A DNA stretch of 64,000 nucleotides from Sphingobium chungbukense (lineage in GTDB: Bacteria; Pseudomonadota; Alphaproteobacteria; Sphingomonadales; Sphingomonadaceae), in NCBI RefSeq assembly GCF_001005725.1, contig NZ_LBIC01000005.1, positions 360,001-424,000 of the forward strand. Direction: 5' to 3'. The notes under the pieces are model-generated. The model searched no databases and was not told the DNA's origin. It was given only the letters and a program-made list of their open reading frames with translations. Position 1 is the stretch's first letter, and each line of letters opens with the position of its first letter. A program made the position numbers and the translations under genes. Shown piece by piece: positions 35,546 through 45,800 of this stretch.

Positions 35546-38500
35546 GCCGGGACCTCCTCGGCGGAGGTGGGGGCAGGCGGCTGTTGCTTGCGGTTGAAGA
35601 TGCGCATGATCGTCAGGAAGAAGAGCGGAACGTAGAAGATGGCGAGTATGGTCGCGGTCAGCATGCCGCCGATGACCGCCGTGCCGATCGCGACGCGGCT
35701 TTGCGCACCTGCCCCCGTGGCGATGGCGAGCGGGATGACGCCCGCGATGAAGGCCAGCGAGGTCATCAGGATCGGGCGGAAGCGCAGGCGCGCCGCCTCC
35801 AGCGCGGCCGCCATGGCATCCCTCCCTTGCAGATAGGCCAGTTCGGCAAACTCCACGATCAGGATCGCATTCTTGGCGGCAAGGCCCATGGTCGTGAGCA
35901 GGCCGACCTGGAAATAGATGTTGTTTTCCAGCCCCCGCAGCGTCACCGCCAGCACCGCGCCGATCAGGCCGAGCGGGATGACCAGCAGTACCGCGAGCGG
36001 GATCGACCAGCTTTCGTAGAGCGCGGCGAGGCAGAGGAACACGACCAGCACGGAGAGGCCGTAGAGCAGCGGTGCCTGCCCGCCGGAAAGCTGTTCCTGA
36101 TAGGAGAGGCCGCTCCACGCATAGCTGGTGCCTGCCGGGAGTTGCCGTTGCAGCTTCACCATCTCGTCCATCGCTTCGCCCGAGCTGGCGCCGGGTGCGG
36201 CCTGACCCTGGAGTTCATAGGAGGACAGGCCGTTATAGCGCGACAGGGTGGTCGGCCCCATCGTCCAATGGGCGGTGGCGAAGGCGGAGAAGGGCACCAT
36301 CTCGCCCGTCGCGGCGGACCGCACCTGCCAGTTGTCGAGATCGGTCGGCAGGGCGCGGAACGGCGCGTCCGCCTGCATATAGACGCGCTTCACCCGGCCG
36401 CGGTCGACGAAATCGTTGATATAGGTGCTGCCCCAGGCGGCGCTCAGCACATTGTTGACGCTGCTTTGGGTGAGGCCCAGCACGGCGAGCTTTTCGGAGT
36501 CGATGTCGATCTTGAGCTGGGGCGTATCCTCCAGCGTGGCGGCGCGCACGCCCGCCAGTTTGGAACTGTCGGCCGCGGCCTTCATGAGCTGGTTGCGCAG
36601 GGCGAGGAAGCGTTCCCGGCTGAGGCCGCCGCTGTTGAGCAGTTCGAAGGTGAAGCCGTTGGACTGGCCAAGGCCGCGAATGGGCGGAGGGGTCATGGCC
36701 AGCGCCTTGGCATCGCGGATCGCGGCCAGTTGCTTGGTGGCGCGGTTGGCGATCATCGTCGCGCTGTTGGCGAAGCCCTTGCGCTGGTCCCAGGGCGCGA
36801 GGTTGATGAAGCCCTGCGCCGTATTCTCGCCCTGGCCGGCGAAGCTGAAACCCTGGGCGAAGAAGAGGAAGGAGACATTGTCCTTCTCATCGCTCATGAA
36901 ATAATTCTGGATGCTCTCCATCGCGGCCGAGGTGCGGGAGGATTTGGCGCCCGCGGGCAGCGTGACCTGAACCATGACCTGGCCCTGATCCTCCACCGGC
37001 AGGAAGCTGGTAGGCAGGCGGACGAACAGCAGCCAGAGCAGGGCGAGCACGACGGCATAGCCGATCCAGAAGAAGGTCCGGCGAGCGATGAAGCCGTTGA
37101 GCCGCGTCATATAGCCGTGCGTGACGCGTTCGAACCAGCGGTTGAATTTGCCGGTCCAGCCGCGTTCGCGATGTTCGTTGGCGACGGGTTTGAGGATCGT
37201 GGCGCAGAGCGCGGGAGAGAGGATCAGCGCCACCAGCACCGAAAGCAGCATCGAGGACACGATGGTGATCGAGAATTGCCGGTAGATGACGCCGGTCGAT
37301 CCGCCGAAAAAGGCCATGGGCAGCAATACGGCGGACAGGACGAGCGCGATGCCGACCAGCGCGCTGCCGATCTCCTCCATCGATTTGATCGTGGCGTCGC
37401 GGGGCGAAAGCCCCTCTTCCTCCATGAGACGCTCGACATTCTCGACCACGACGATGGCATCGTCGACCAGCAGGCCGATGGCGAGTACCATGCCGAACAG
37501 CGTCATGGTGTTGATCGAATAGCCGAACAGCGCCAGCACGCCGAAGGTGCCGAGCAGCACCACCGGCACGGCGATGGCGGGCACCAGCGTCGCGCGCCAG
37601 CTTTGCAGGAAGACGAACATCACGACGACGACCAGGCCGACGGCCTCGATCAGCGTCTGCACGACTTCCTCGACCGACAGCTTGATGAAGGGCGTGGTGT
37701 CGCGCGGATAGACGATGGTGTAGCCGTGCGGCAGGTGGGTGGAGAGCGCCTCCACCCTGGCCTTGACCAGTTCGGCGGTCTTGAGCGCGTCGGCGCCGGG
37801 CGCGAGCTGGATCGCCATGCCCGACGCGGGATGGCCGTTGAGGCGCGCCGACGAGCTATAGCTTTCATTGCCCAGTTCGACCCGCGCCACGTCGGACAGG
37901 TGGACGACCGAGCCGTCGTTCTGGGTCTTGACGACGATGTTGCGGAACTGTTCGGGCGTTTGCAGCCGCGCCTGGGCGGTCACGGTCGCGTTGATCTGCT
38001 GCCCTACGGGGGCGGGATCGGCGCCGATCTGGCCGGCTGAAACCTCTATATTCTGGGCGGCGATGGCGCTTTGCACGTCGGACGGCATCAGCTTGACGGT
38101 GGCGAGCTTATAGGGGTCGAGCCAGATGCGCATCGCATATTGCGAACCGAAGATCTGGGACGATCCGACGCCGTCGATACGGGCGAGCGAATCCTGGAAA
38201 TTGTTGACCAGATAGTCGGCCATGTCGGTCTGCGACGCGGTGTCGGTCTTGTCATAGAGGCCGACCAGCATCAGGAAGTCGGTCTGCGACTTGGTGACGG
38301 TCAGCCCTTGCTGCTGCACGGCATTGGGCAGGCGGCTCAAGGCCTGCTGCACCTTGTTCTGCACCTGCACCTGGGCGGTGTCGGGGTCGGTGCCCTTCTT
38401 GAAGGTGACGGTGATCCGCGCCTGGCCGTTGGCGGTCGAGGAGGAGGAGAAATACATCAGGCCATCGATGCCGGTGAGCTGCTGTTCGATGACCTGGGTG

Positions 38501-38685
38501 ACGCTGGTTTCGACGGTTTCGGCCGAGGCGCCGGGATAGTTGGCGCTGATATTGACCGAGGGCGGGGCGATGTCCGGATATTGCGCGATCGGCAGGGTCA
38601 GCATCGCGCCGAGGCCCGCCATCATGATGCCGATGGCGATGACCCAGGCGAAGATCGGCCGTTCGATGAAAAAGCGGCTGAGCAA
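35542..38685 (-). CDS. RND multidrug efflux pump, HAE1 (AcrB/MexB) family
   Basis: A 1047-residue inner-membrane proton-driven pump with twelve membrane segments and two large periplasmic loops. The N terminus LSRFFIERPIFAWVIAIGIM, the proton-relay Asp pair in LLVDDAIVVVENVERLM and the late GLAAKNAILIVEFAELAY are diagnostic of the hydrophobe/amphiphile subfamily. The start codon is TTG at 38685, with AGGGAG seven bases upstream. It lies between the adaptor and the outer-membrane protein genes, a complete tripartite system. Confidence 0.96.
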   Translation of the reverse strand: MLSRFFIERPIFAWVIAIGIMMAGLGAMLTLPIAQYPDIAPPSVNISANYPGASAETVETSVTQVIEQQLTGIDGLMYFSSSSTANGQARITVTFKKGTDPDTAQVQVQNKVQQALSRLPNAVQQQGLTVTKSQTDFLMLVGLYDKTDTASQTDMADYLVNNFQDSLARIDGVGSSQIFGSQYAMRIWLDPYKLATVKLMPSDVQSAIAAQNIEVSAGQIGADPAPVGQQINATVTAQARLQTPEQFRNIVVKTQNDGSVVHLSDVARVELGNESYSSSARLNGHPASGMAIQLAPGADALKTAELVKARVEALSTHLPHGYTIVYPRDTTPFIKLSVEEVVQTLIEAVGLVVVVMFVFLQSWRATLVPAIAVPVVLLGTFGVLALFGYSINTMTLFGMVLAIGLLVDDAIVVVENVERLMEEEGLSPRDATIKSMEEIGSALVGIALVLSAVLLPMAFFGGSTGVIYRQFSITIVSSMLLSVLVALILSPALCATILKPVANEHRERGWTGKFNRWFERVTHGYMTRLNGFIARRTFFWIGYAVVLALLWLLFVRLPTSFLPVEDQGQVMVQVTLPAGAKSSRTSAAMESIQNYFMSDEKDNVSFLFFAQGFSFAGQGENTAQGFINLAPWDQRKGFANSATMIANRATKQLAAIRDAKALAMTPPPIRGLGQSNGFTFELLNSGGLSRERFLALRNQLMKAAADSSKLAGVRAATLEDTPQLKIDIDSEKLAVLGLTQSSVNNVLSAAWGSTYINDFVDRGRVKRVYMQADAPFRALPTDLDNWQVRSAATGEMVPFSAFATAHWTMGPTTLSRYNGLSSYELQGQAAPGASSGEAMDEMVKLQRQLPAGTSYAWSGLSYQEQLSGGQAPLLYGLSVLVVFLCLAALYESWSIPLAVLLVIPLGLIGAVLAVTLRGLENNIYFQVGLLTTMGLAAKNAILIVEFAELAYLQGRDAMAAALEAARLRFRPILMTSLAFIAGVIPLAIATGAGAQSRVAIGTAVIGGMLTATILAIFYVPLFFLTIMRIFNRKQQPPAPTSAEEVPA

Positions 38686-38697
38686 GGTCCGGCTCCC

Positions 38698-39828
38698 TTA
38701 CTTCGCGTTCTGGTTGATGGCGACGGGCTTGACGGTGTCGCCCGGCTGTACCTTGTCGGTGCCCTCCACGATCAGGCGGTCGCCCTTCTTCAGGCCGCCG
38801 GTGATCAGCCATTTGTCGCCCACCGCCTGCGCGGCGGTGACGATGCGGCGTTCGACCTTGCCGGACCTGTCCACGATCAGCGCGGTGGCATTGCCCTTGG
38901 GGTCGCGGCTGATGCCCTGTTGCGGCGCCAATATGGCATTGGGGACGACCGACTGCGGGGCGACGACGCGGACGAACATGCCGGGCAGCAGCAGGCTGTC
39001 GGGATTGGGGAAGCGGGCGCGCAGGGTGACGGTGCCGCTGTTGGGATCGACGATCGGTTCGGCGAATTCGATGCGGCCTTCCAGCGGATAGTCGGTGCCG
39101 TCGTCCAGCTTCAGGCGGATGGTCGCGCTGGCGGGCAGCGCGTTGCCGGCGGCGAGCGCCCGGCGCAACTGGAGCAACCTGGCGCTGGACTGGGTGATGT
39201 CGACGAAGATCGGGTCAAGCTGCTGGATGGTGGCGAGCGCCGTTGCCTGGCTGGCCGTCACCAGTGCGCCCGGCGTGACGGAGGAGCGGCCGATACGCCC
39301 GCTGATCGGGGCGCGGACCTGCGTGAAGTTGAGGTTGATGCCGGTCGTCTGGAGCGTGGCGCGGGCCTGCTGCACGGCGGCGGCGGCCTGGCGCGCGGTG
39401 GCGATCACATCGTCGCGGTCCTGTGCGCTCACCGCTTCGCTCGCGCCGAGCGTGCGGTAGCGTGCGGCCTTTGCCTGGGCGGCGGCGGCGGTCGCCTGCG
39501 CGCTGGCCAGCGTCGCCTGGGCCTCGTCGCGGGAGGCGCGGTAGAGCGAGGGGTCGATCTGGTAGAGCGGCTGGCCCGCCTTCACGAAGGAGCCTTCGGT
39601 GAAGAGGCGTTTCTGGACGACGCCGGCGACCTGGGGCCGGACCTCCGACATCATGGTCGAGGCGGTGCGGCCGGGCAATTCGGTGGAGACCGTCACATTC
39701 TCCGTCGCCAGCGTCACCACGCCGACCTCCACCGGACCCTTTTTCGGGGCTTCCCTGTGTCCGCAGGCGGCGATCAGGACGCAAAGCGCGAGCGGCGCGG
39801 TTCGGAAGGCGGAGAGGCGGCTGGGCAT
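38698..39828 (-). CDS. RND efflux periplasmic adaptor (membrane fusion protein)
   Basis: A 376-residue adaptor. Signal and lipobox LIAAC (Cys near residue 21), then the barrel-sandwich half FVKAGQPLYQIDPSLYRA, a helical hairpin rich in Ala/Gln, and the returning half INLNFTQVRAPISGRIGRSSVTPGALV. It links the pump to the outer-membrane duct. ATG 39828 is chosen because it gives a normal lipoprotein signal; an upstream in-frame start would add 31 charged residues. It is the first gene of the efflux operon. Confidence 0.93.
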   Translation of the reverse strand: MPSRLSAFRTAPLALCVLIAACGHREAPKKGPVEVGVVTLATENVTVSTELPGRTASTMMSEVRPQVAGVVQKRLFTEGSFVKAGQPLYQIDPSLYRASRDEAQATLASAQATAAAAQAKAARYRTLGASEAVSAQDRDDVIATARQAAAAVQQARATLQTTGINLNFTQVRAPISGRIGRSSVTPGALVTASQATALATIQQLDPIFVDITQSSARLLQLRRALAAGNALPASATIRLKLDDGTDYPLEGRIEFAEPIVDPNSGTVTLRARFPNPDSLLLPGMFVRVVAPQSVVPNAILAPQQGISRDPKGNATALIVDRSGKVERRIVTAAQAVGDKWLITGGLKKGDRLIVEGTDKVQPGDTVKPVAINQNAK

Positions 39829-40074
39829 GGTCGGCGGGCGGGTCCAAGGCTTGAGACGAGGGATCTTCGCCCGGCGCAGGGGGAGGGGAGGGACGCGCCG
39901 GGCGAAGGTCGGCTCCCACACGGGGCGCCGACCTTGCCCTCATGATCTTTTGGCATGATGCATGGTAGCGCGACTTATTGTCCCGATGGTTCAATCTGTA
40001 GCGGATTGTATCTTTATGTATCTGCGCGGGCCGGGAGCGCAGACTTGGGACGAAAATGCGGTTAGGACAGGGTC
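39829..40074. promoter_or_regulatory. Divergent region between efflux operon and two-component system
   Basis: 246 bases separate the adaptor gene and the response regulator, which point away from each other. The half nearest the regulator (39945-40025) is AT-richer and should hold promoters for both, and possibly regulator binding sites; no repeated half-site was identified with confidence. Confidence 0.4.
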
Positions 40075-40806
40075 ATGCCCGATCCGTCCCGTCCACCCTG
40101 CGTGATTGTCGTCGATGACGATGAGGATATCCGGGACCTGATCGTCGGTCAGCTTGCCCAGGAACATTATGAGGTGTCGGCGGCGGGAAGCCTTTCGGAG
40201 CTGGACGCCGCCATGGCGGCGCGGACGATCGACTTGATCGTGCTCGACCTCAACCTTCCCGATGGCGACGGGTTGTCGCTGTGCCGCGACCTGCGCGCGC
40301 AAGGCAGCGCGACGCAGATCATCATGGTGACGGCGCGGGGCAGCGCCATCGACCGGGTGTTGGGACTGGAGCTGGGCGCCGACGATTATCTGACCAAGCC
40401 ATTCGAGCCGCGCGAGTTGCTGGTGCGCATCCGCAACCTGCTGCGCCGGTCGCGCGGGGAGGACAGGGCGCGGCAGAAGACGGCGCGGATCGCCCGCTTC
40501 GGATCCTGGCGGCTGGATTTGTTCCAGCGCCGCCTGATCGCTGACGATGATCGCCTGATCATGCTGTCCTCCGCCGAGTTCCGGCTGCTGTCGCGCTTCA
40601 TCGAGGAACCCAATGTGGTGCTGTCGCGCGAGGAGCTGGTGCCCGAACGACGGGCGACGGCCGCCTTCGACCGCTCGATCGACCTTCAGGTCAGCCGATT
40701 GCGGCAGAAGCTGGCCGGGGATTCAGGGGACGGGCCTGGCGGCGGCCTGATCCTGACGGTACGCGGCGAGGGCTATGTCCTGGCCAGCACGGTGATCTAC
40801 GAATGA
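40075..40806 (+). CDS. OmpR-family response regulator
   Basis: A 243-residue two-domain regulator. The receiver has the acidic pair Asp15/Asp16, phosphoacceptor Asp58 in VLDLNLPDGDG, Thr86 and Lys108 in TKPFEP. The C-terminal winged helix (about residues 140-240) includes LSSAEFRLLSRFIEEPN and RSIDLQVSRLRQKL. It is followed seven bases later by a histidine kinase gene. Being divergent from the RND operon it probably controls that operon in response to a toxic compound. Confidence 0.93.
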   Translation: MPDPSRPPCVIVVDDDEDIRDLIVGQLAQEHYEVSAAGSLSELDAAMAARTIDLIVLDLNLPDGDGLSLCRDLRAQGSATQIIMVTARGSAIDRVLGLELGADDYLTKPFEPRELLVRIRNLLRRSRGEDRARQKTARIARFGSWRLDLFQRRLIADDDRLIMLSSAEFRLLSRFIEEPNVVLSREELVPERRATAAFDRSIDLQVSRLRQKLAGDSGDGPGGGLILTVRGEGYVLASTVIYE

Positions 40807-40813
40807 CCGGCGC

Positions 40814-42184
40814 ATGATGGTTCCGGTCCCGGCGCGGGCGCGCAATTTCCTTCGGTCGCTGGTGGGGCAGATCTTCCTGTTGCTGACGGTCGGCATGACG
40901 GCCGCCGCGGCGGCGGCGCTGGGCGTGGCGGAGCAGACCCGCCATCTCGATTTCGAGCGTTGGCGCCTGCAACGCGTGGTGGCGAGCGCGGTCGACATCG
41001 CCCAGCGCCTGACCCATGATCCCGAACGGATCGAGGCGATGCTGAGCGACCAGCAGATCATGGGGGCGAGAATGGCGCCCCCCGGCATCGCCCTGACCGA
41101 TCCCGATCCGGCGTTGGCGGATGCATTGGAAGCACGCTTCGGTCCGGATTCCCATCCGGAAGCGGGGCAGGTGCCGGTCGGGCTGTGCTTTCCCGCCACG
41201 AAGATGGACCCCAACAACCGAGCCGCCGGGCTGATCGGGGCGCCGCGTCCCGATTGCTGGGTTGTCCGCTTCACCGATGGCACGGGCGAGCGGCGGTCGC
41301 TGGCGCTATATCTGCCGCATCTGGTGAAACCGCCCAGCACGCTGGCCAAACCCGTCTATCTGTTGCTGATCGTGCTGTCGTCGGCCGGACTGGCGATCGT
41401 CGTCGCACGGTTCGTCGCCAAGCCGCTGCGGCGGCTGGAACTGGCGGCCGAGGCCTTTTCGGTGTCGCTGGATGCCGAGGAAATTCCCGAACGCGGGCCG
41501 GAGGAGGTCCGCGCGGCGCTGTCCACCTTCAACCTGATGCAGCGCCGGGTCAGGGCGGGCTTTGCCGAGCGGACGCAGTTGCTGGCGGCGATCAGCCATG
41601 ACCTGCAAACGCCGCTCACCCGGCTTCGGCTGCGGCTGGAACTGGTGGAAAATGAGGAATTGCGGGCGCGGCTGTTGCAGGATCATCAGGCGATGCAGAC
41701 ACTGGTGCGCGAGGGGCTGGACCTGGCGGCCAGCACGGAGGCGCAGGAGGATTGGTCCGTCATCGACATCGATTCGCTGCTGACCAGCATGGTGGAGGAT
41801 GCGCAGGAACTGGGATCGCGGGTGCGTTTCCTGTCGGGCTGCGGCGGCACCGTCAGGGTCAAGCCCAATGCCTTGACCCGCTGCATCAGCAATCTGCTGA
41901 CCAATGCGGTCAAATATGGCGGCGGCGCGGACATAAGCTGTTCGCGGCAGGCGGGGCGCGTGCTGATCGAGGTGCGCGACCATGGACCGGGCATTCCGCC
42001 CGATCAGTTGGACAAGATGTTCGAGCCCTTCACCCGCGGCGCCGCGGGCCAGCCGGGCGGGCGGTCGGGAACCGGCATCGGCCTGACCATCGCCCGGTCG
42101 CTGGCGCTGAGTTTCAAGGCGTCGGTGCGGCTGGCGAACGCGCCGGAAGGCGGGCTGGCCGCGACGATCGATATGAAGGCCTGA
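40814..42184 (+). CDS. Sensor histidine kinase
   Basis: A 456-residue membrane kinase. Membrane segments at about residues 15-37 and 178-198 enclose a periplasmic sensor domain of about 140 residues. A HAMP region follows (ARFVAKPLRRLELAAEAF), then the dimerisation box AAISHDLQTPLTRLRLRLEL with phosphorylated His262, and the ATP-binding domain with NLLTNAVKYGG, DHGPGIPP and GTGIGLTIA. It forms a pair with the preceding response regulator; the signal is unknown. Confidence 0.93.
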   Translation: MMVPVPARARNFLRSLVGQIFLLLTVGMTAAAAAALGVAEQTRHLDFERWRLQRVVASAVDIAQRLTHDPERIEAMLSDQQIMGARMAPPGIALTDPDPALADALEARFGPDSHPEAGQVPVGLCFPATKMDPNNRAAGLIGAPRPDCWVVRFTDGTGERRSLALYLPHLVKPPSTLAKPVYLLLIVLSSAGLAIVVARFVAKPLRRLELAAEAFSVSLDAEEIPERGPEEVRAALSTFNLMQRRVRAGFAERTQLLAAISHDLQTPLTRLRLRLELVENEELRARLLQDHQAMQTLVREGLDLAASTEAQEDWSVIDIDSLLTSMVEDAQELGSRVRFLSGCGGTVRVKPNALTRCISNLLTNAVKYGGGADISCSRQAGRVLIEVRDHGPGIPPDQLDKMFEPFTRGAAGQPGGRSGTGIGLTIARSLALSFKASVRLANAPEGGLAATIDMKA

Positions 42185-42529
42185 GGGAACTTCGGCCGGG
42201 TCGAGGCGATTGTCTCCTTTACCCTCTTTCCTCTTGCGGCCTGAGGTGACACTATGAGTCCAATCGCGGCGGGGGATCGTCGCGCCGATTTTAAGATGCT
42301 GCACGACGGTGGCGTGATCATGATGGTGTCGCCCGCCTGATCGATAGTCGTGCATGAGCCGGAAATGCACTTGCGTGGCCGGATGAGTATCGTGCGTTCT
42401 TGTGATAGAACTTGTCCGATTAAATTTTTGACAGTTTTGGATTTTTCCGGTCGCAAGTCTCTATTTGGCTGTTTTTACAGTGCATATGCGTCTATATTCA
42501 ATTCATGGCTGCTTTAGCGGGAGTCGCCA
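42185..42529. other. Intergenic region before prkA, probable promoter region
   Basis: About 345 bases. The second half is AT-rich; TTGACA occurs at 42428-42433 but no good -10 lies 16-18 bases further on, so another sigma factor may be used. A 28-codon frame at 42254-42340 (beginning MSPIAAGDRR) has no ribosome binding site and is not called. Confidence 0.35.
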
Positions 42530-44473
42530 GTGACAAAGAATGAGTTGTTTTCCAGCTTTACGCGGAAATATGACGATCGGCGCCAGGCCGAAATGTCCGT
42601 CGAAGACTATCTGCTCGGATGTCGCAACGATCCCTTGATGCATGCATCGGCGCCGGAACGGTTGTTGGCGGCGATCGGCGAGCCGGAGATCATCGACACC
42701 TCGCGCGACCAGCGTCTGGGCCGGATCTTCATGAACCGGACGATCCGGCGCTACAGGAGCTTCACCAATTTCTACGGCATGGAAGGGACGATCGAACATA
42801 TCGTCAGTTTCCTGCGCCATGCCAGCCAGGGCTTGGAGGAGCGCAAGCAGATCCTCTACCTGCTGGGGCCGGTCGGCGGCGGCAAATCCTCCCTGGCGGA
42901 GCGGCTGAAGGCGTTGATGGAGGTCCATCCCATCTATGTGCTGAAGGCGGGGGAGGAGATCAGCCCGATCTTCGAAAGCCCGCTGGCGCTGTTCGACGCG
43001 GAAACCCATGGCGACTTCATCGAGGAGAATTACGCCATTCCCCGCCGACGGCTGACCGGCATGATCAGCCCCTGGTGCCGCAAGCGGCTGGACGAGTTTG
43101 GCGGCGACATTTCGAAGTTCAAGGTCGTCAAGATGATGCCGTCGCGCATGCGGCAGGTGGCGATCGCCAAGACCGAGCCCGGGGACGAGAACAACCAGGA
43201 CATCAGTTCGCTGGTCGGGAAGGTCGACATCCGCAAGCTGGAGATGCTCTCGCAGAACGATCCCGATGCCTACAGCTATTCCGGCGGCCTCAACCGGGCG
43301 AACCAGGGGATGCTGGAATTCGTCGAGATGTTCAAGGCGCCGATCAAGATGCTCCACCCGTTGCTGACCGCGACGCAGGAGGGCAATTATATCGGCACGG
43401 AGAATATCGGCGCCATTCCCTTTACCGGGATCATCATGGCTCATTCCAATGAATCGGAATGGGCGAATTTCAAGAACAACAAGAATAACGAAGCCTTCAT
43501 CGACCGTATCTATGTCATCAAGGTTCCTTATTCCCTTCAGGCGACCGAAGAACGGCATGTCTACGAGAAATTGCTGAGGGAATCCGACCTCAGCAAGGCG
43601 CCATGTGCCCCGGGGACGCTGGACATGCTGGCGCGCTTTTCCGTGCTGACGCGGCTGCGCGAGCATGAGAACAGCAATCTCTATTCCAAGATGCGCGTCT
43701 ATGACGGGGAAATGCTGCGGGAGATCGATCCCAGGGCCAAGAGCATCCAGGAATATCGCGATGCCGCCGGCGTGGATGAGGGCATGGCGGGCATTTCCAC
43801 CCGTTTCGCCTTCAAGGCGCTGTCGGCGACGTTCAATCATGACACCAATGAGATCGCGGCCGATCCTGTCCACCTCATGTACGTGCTGGAAGGCATGGTG
43901 CGGCAGGAGCAGTTCCCGGCCGAGGTCGAGTCCCGCTATCTGGAGTTCATCAAGGGCGAACTGGCGCCGCGCTATGCCGAGTTCATCGGCAATGAGATTC
44001 AGAAGGCCTATCTCGAATCCTATAATGATTATGGCCAGAACCTCTTCGACCGCTATGTCGCCTATGCCGATGCGTGGATCGAGGATCTGGACTTCAAGGA
44101 CCCCGATACCGGCCAGTTGCTCGACCGGGACGTCATCAACCAGGAGCTGACCAAGACCGAAAAGCCGGCCGGCATCGCCAATCCTAAGGATTTCCGGAAC
44201 GAGGTGGTAAAGTTCGCCCTGCGCATGCGGGCCAGCAATGACGGGCGCAACCCGAGCTGGACCAGTTACGAGAAAATCCGCGAGGTGATCGAGAAGCGGA
44301 TGTTCAGCCAGGTCGAGGATCTGCTGCCGGTCATCAGCTTCGGGTCGAAGAAGGACGGCGACACCGCCAGCAAGCATGACGAATTCGTCGCGCGGATGAT
44401 CGAAAGAGGCTATACTGAGCGGCAGGTAAGGCGGCTTGTCGAATGGTATATCCGCGTCAAGCAGGCCGGTTGA
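42530..44473 (+). CDS. prkA: PrkA-type serine protein kinase (YeaG family)
   Basis: A 647-residue AAA+-like protein kinase. The P-loop is GPVGGGKSS at residues 113-121, and the long C-terminal part carries the PrkA kinase-like domain. The GTG start at 42530 has GGGAG upstream and gives the usual N terminus (ELFSSFTRKYDDRR). In enterobacteria YeaG acts with YeaH in nitrogen starvation and stress responses; in bacilli PrkA affects sporulation. It is the first gene of the yeaG-yeaH-spoVR trio found widely in proteobacteria. Confidence 0.95.
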   Translation: MTKNELFSSFTRKYDDRRQAEMSVEDYLLGCRNDPLMHASAPERLLAAIGEPEIIDTSRDQRLGRIFMNRTIRRYRSFTNFYGMEGTIEHIVSFLRHASQGLEERKQILYLLGPVGGGKSSLAERLKALMEVHPIYVLKAGEEISPIFESPLALFDAETHGDFIEENYAIPRRRLTGMISPWCRKRLDEFGGDISKFKVVKMMPSRMRQVAIAKTEPGDENNQDISSLVGKVDIRKLEMLSQNDPDAYSYSGGLNRANQGMLEFVEMFKAPIKMLHPLLTATQEGNYIGTENIGAIPFTGIIMAHSNESEWANFKNNKNNEAFIDRIYVIKVPYSLQATEERHVYEKLLRESDLSKAPCAPGTLDMLARFSVLTRLREHENSNLYSKMRVYDGEMLREIDPRAKSIQEYRDAAGVDEGMAGISTRFAFKALSATFNHDTNEIAADPVHLMYVLEGMVRQEQFPAEVESRYLEFIKGELAPRYAEFIGNEIQKAYLESYNDYGQNLFDRYVAYADAWIEDLDFKDPDTGQLLDRDVINQELTKTEKPAGIANPKDFRNEVVKFALRMRASNDGRNPSWTSYEKIREVIEKRMFSQVEDLLPVISFGSKKDGDTASKHDEFVARMIERGYTERQVRRLVEWYIRVKQAG

Positions 44474-44492
44474 TGGAGGGCGATTGAGCCCC

Positions 44493-45800
44493 ATGCACAT
44501 AGTCGACAGACGGTTGAACCCGGGGGGCAAGAGCCTGGTCAACAGGCAGCGCTTCCTGCGGAGGGCAAGGGCCTATGTGCAGCAGGCGGTGCGCGACAGC
44601 CTGAAGGACCGCAGCATCAAGGACTTGGACAAGGAAGGCCAGGTCACGATCCAGCGCGACGCCATCCACGAACCGACGCTGCATCGCGCATCGCAGGGCG
44701 GCAATCGCGAGCGCGTCTTTCCCGGCAATCACGACTATATGGAGGGCGACCGGATCAAGCGGCCCGATGGTGGGCAGGGGTCGGGTTCGCAGGCCGGACA
44801 GGGCGAGGGGAATGACGATTTCCAGTTCGCGTTGAGCCGGGAGGAGTTTCTGGGCCTGTTTCTGGACGATCTGGAACTGCCCGACCTTGCCAAGCGGCGG
44901 CTGATCGGCGGGGCGGTCGACGGGATCAGGCGGGCGGGCTATTCGGTGGTCGGCAATCCGTCCAATCTTTCCGTCCCGCGCACCATGCAGCGGGCGATGT
45001 CGCGGCGCATTGCGCTGCGGCGGCCCAAGGGCAGCGATCTTGAACGGATCGAGGACGAGATTGCCGAGATCGAGGCGCGCGCCCCGCCCTTGCCCGACGA
45101 TGCGGTAAGGCTGGAGGCATTGCGGGAGGAGCGCGCCCATATCGTCCGGCGGCGCAATCTGATCGCCTATATCGATCCGGTCGACCTGCGTTACCGGCGG
45201 TTCGAAAATGTACCCAAGCCGGTGGCGCAGGCGGTGATGTTCTGCCTGATGGACGTGTCCGGTTCCATGACGGAGCATATGAAGGACCTCGCCAAGCGCT
45301 TCTTCGCCTTGCTCCATCTGTTCCTCTCGCGCTGCTACGAGCATGTCGAGGTGGTGTTCATCCACCATACCGACCGCGCGGCGGAGGTGGACGAGCAGAC
45401 CTTCTTCTACAGCACGGTGACGGGCGGGACGCTGGTGTCGAGCGCGCTCGACAAGCTGCTGGAGGTGGTCAAGGAACGCTATCGGCCCGACGACTGGAAC
45501 ATCTATGTCGCGCAGGCATCGGATGGCGACACCATGCAGTCGGACAATGGCCGGGTGGTGAGCCTGATGCAGAATGAAATCCTGCCCATGTGCCAATATG
45601 TCGCCTATCTGGAGGTCGGGCGGGAGGAGTTCGCCGATATAGAGACGGTCGGGACGATGACCGGCCTGTGGCAGGCCTATGCGCCCGTGTCCGAGGCCAA
45701 CCGCAATTTCGTGATGCGCAAGGTGCATCACCGCCGGGAAATCTACCCGGTCTTCCGTGAACTGTTCCAGCGCAAGGGTGTGGCGGAGCGGACGGCATGA
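44493..45800 (+). CDS. yeaH: YeaH/YhbH (DUF444) family protein
   Basis: A 435-residue protein of the YeaH family. It begins MHIVDRRLNPGGKSLVNRQRFLRR, matching the conserved N terminus of the family, which is why ATG 44493 is chosen (a TTG at 44484 would add three residues; GGAGGG at 44475-44480 serves either). The C-terminal half is a von Willebrand A-like domain with the metal site in MDVSGSMTEHMKDLAKRFF. It overlaps spoVR by ATGA and probably works with PrkA. Confidence 0.93.
   Translation: MHIVDRRLNPGGKSLVNRQRFLRRARAYVQQAVRDSLKDRSIKDLDKEGQVTIQRDAIHEPTLHRASQGGNRERVFPGNHDYMEGDRIKRPDGGQGSGSQAGQGEGNDDFQFALSREEFLGLFLDDLELPDLAKRRLIGGAVDGIRRAGYSVVGNPSNLSVPRTMQRAMSRRIALRRPKGSDLERIEDEIAEIEARAPPLPDDAVRLEALREERAHIVRRRNLIAYIDPVDLRYRRFENVPKPVAQAVMFCLMDVSGSMTEHMKDLAKRFFALLHLFLSRCYEHVEVVFIHHTDRAAEVDEQTFFYSTVTGGTLVSSALDKLLEVVKERYRPDDWNIYVAQASDGDTMQSDNGRVVSLMQNEILPMCQYVAYLEVGREEFADIETVGTMTGLWQAYAPVSEANRNFVMRKVHHRREIYPVFRELFQRKGVAERTA

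Noticed and set aside
35584..38040. An 818-codon open frame antisense to the RND pump
   Set aside because: High G+C coding DNA leaves long antisense frames open. The product is rich in Arg, Gly, Asp and His with no family features, while the minus strand encodes a full RND pump.
42254..42340. A 28-codon frame upstream of prkA
   Set aside because: No ribosome binding site and no overlap with or coupling to prkA.
42503..44542. A 679-codon frame antisense to prkA
   Set aside because: The plus strand holds a complete PrkA with P-loop; the antisense product is low-complexity and without a ribosome binding site.
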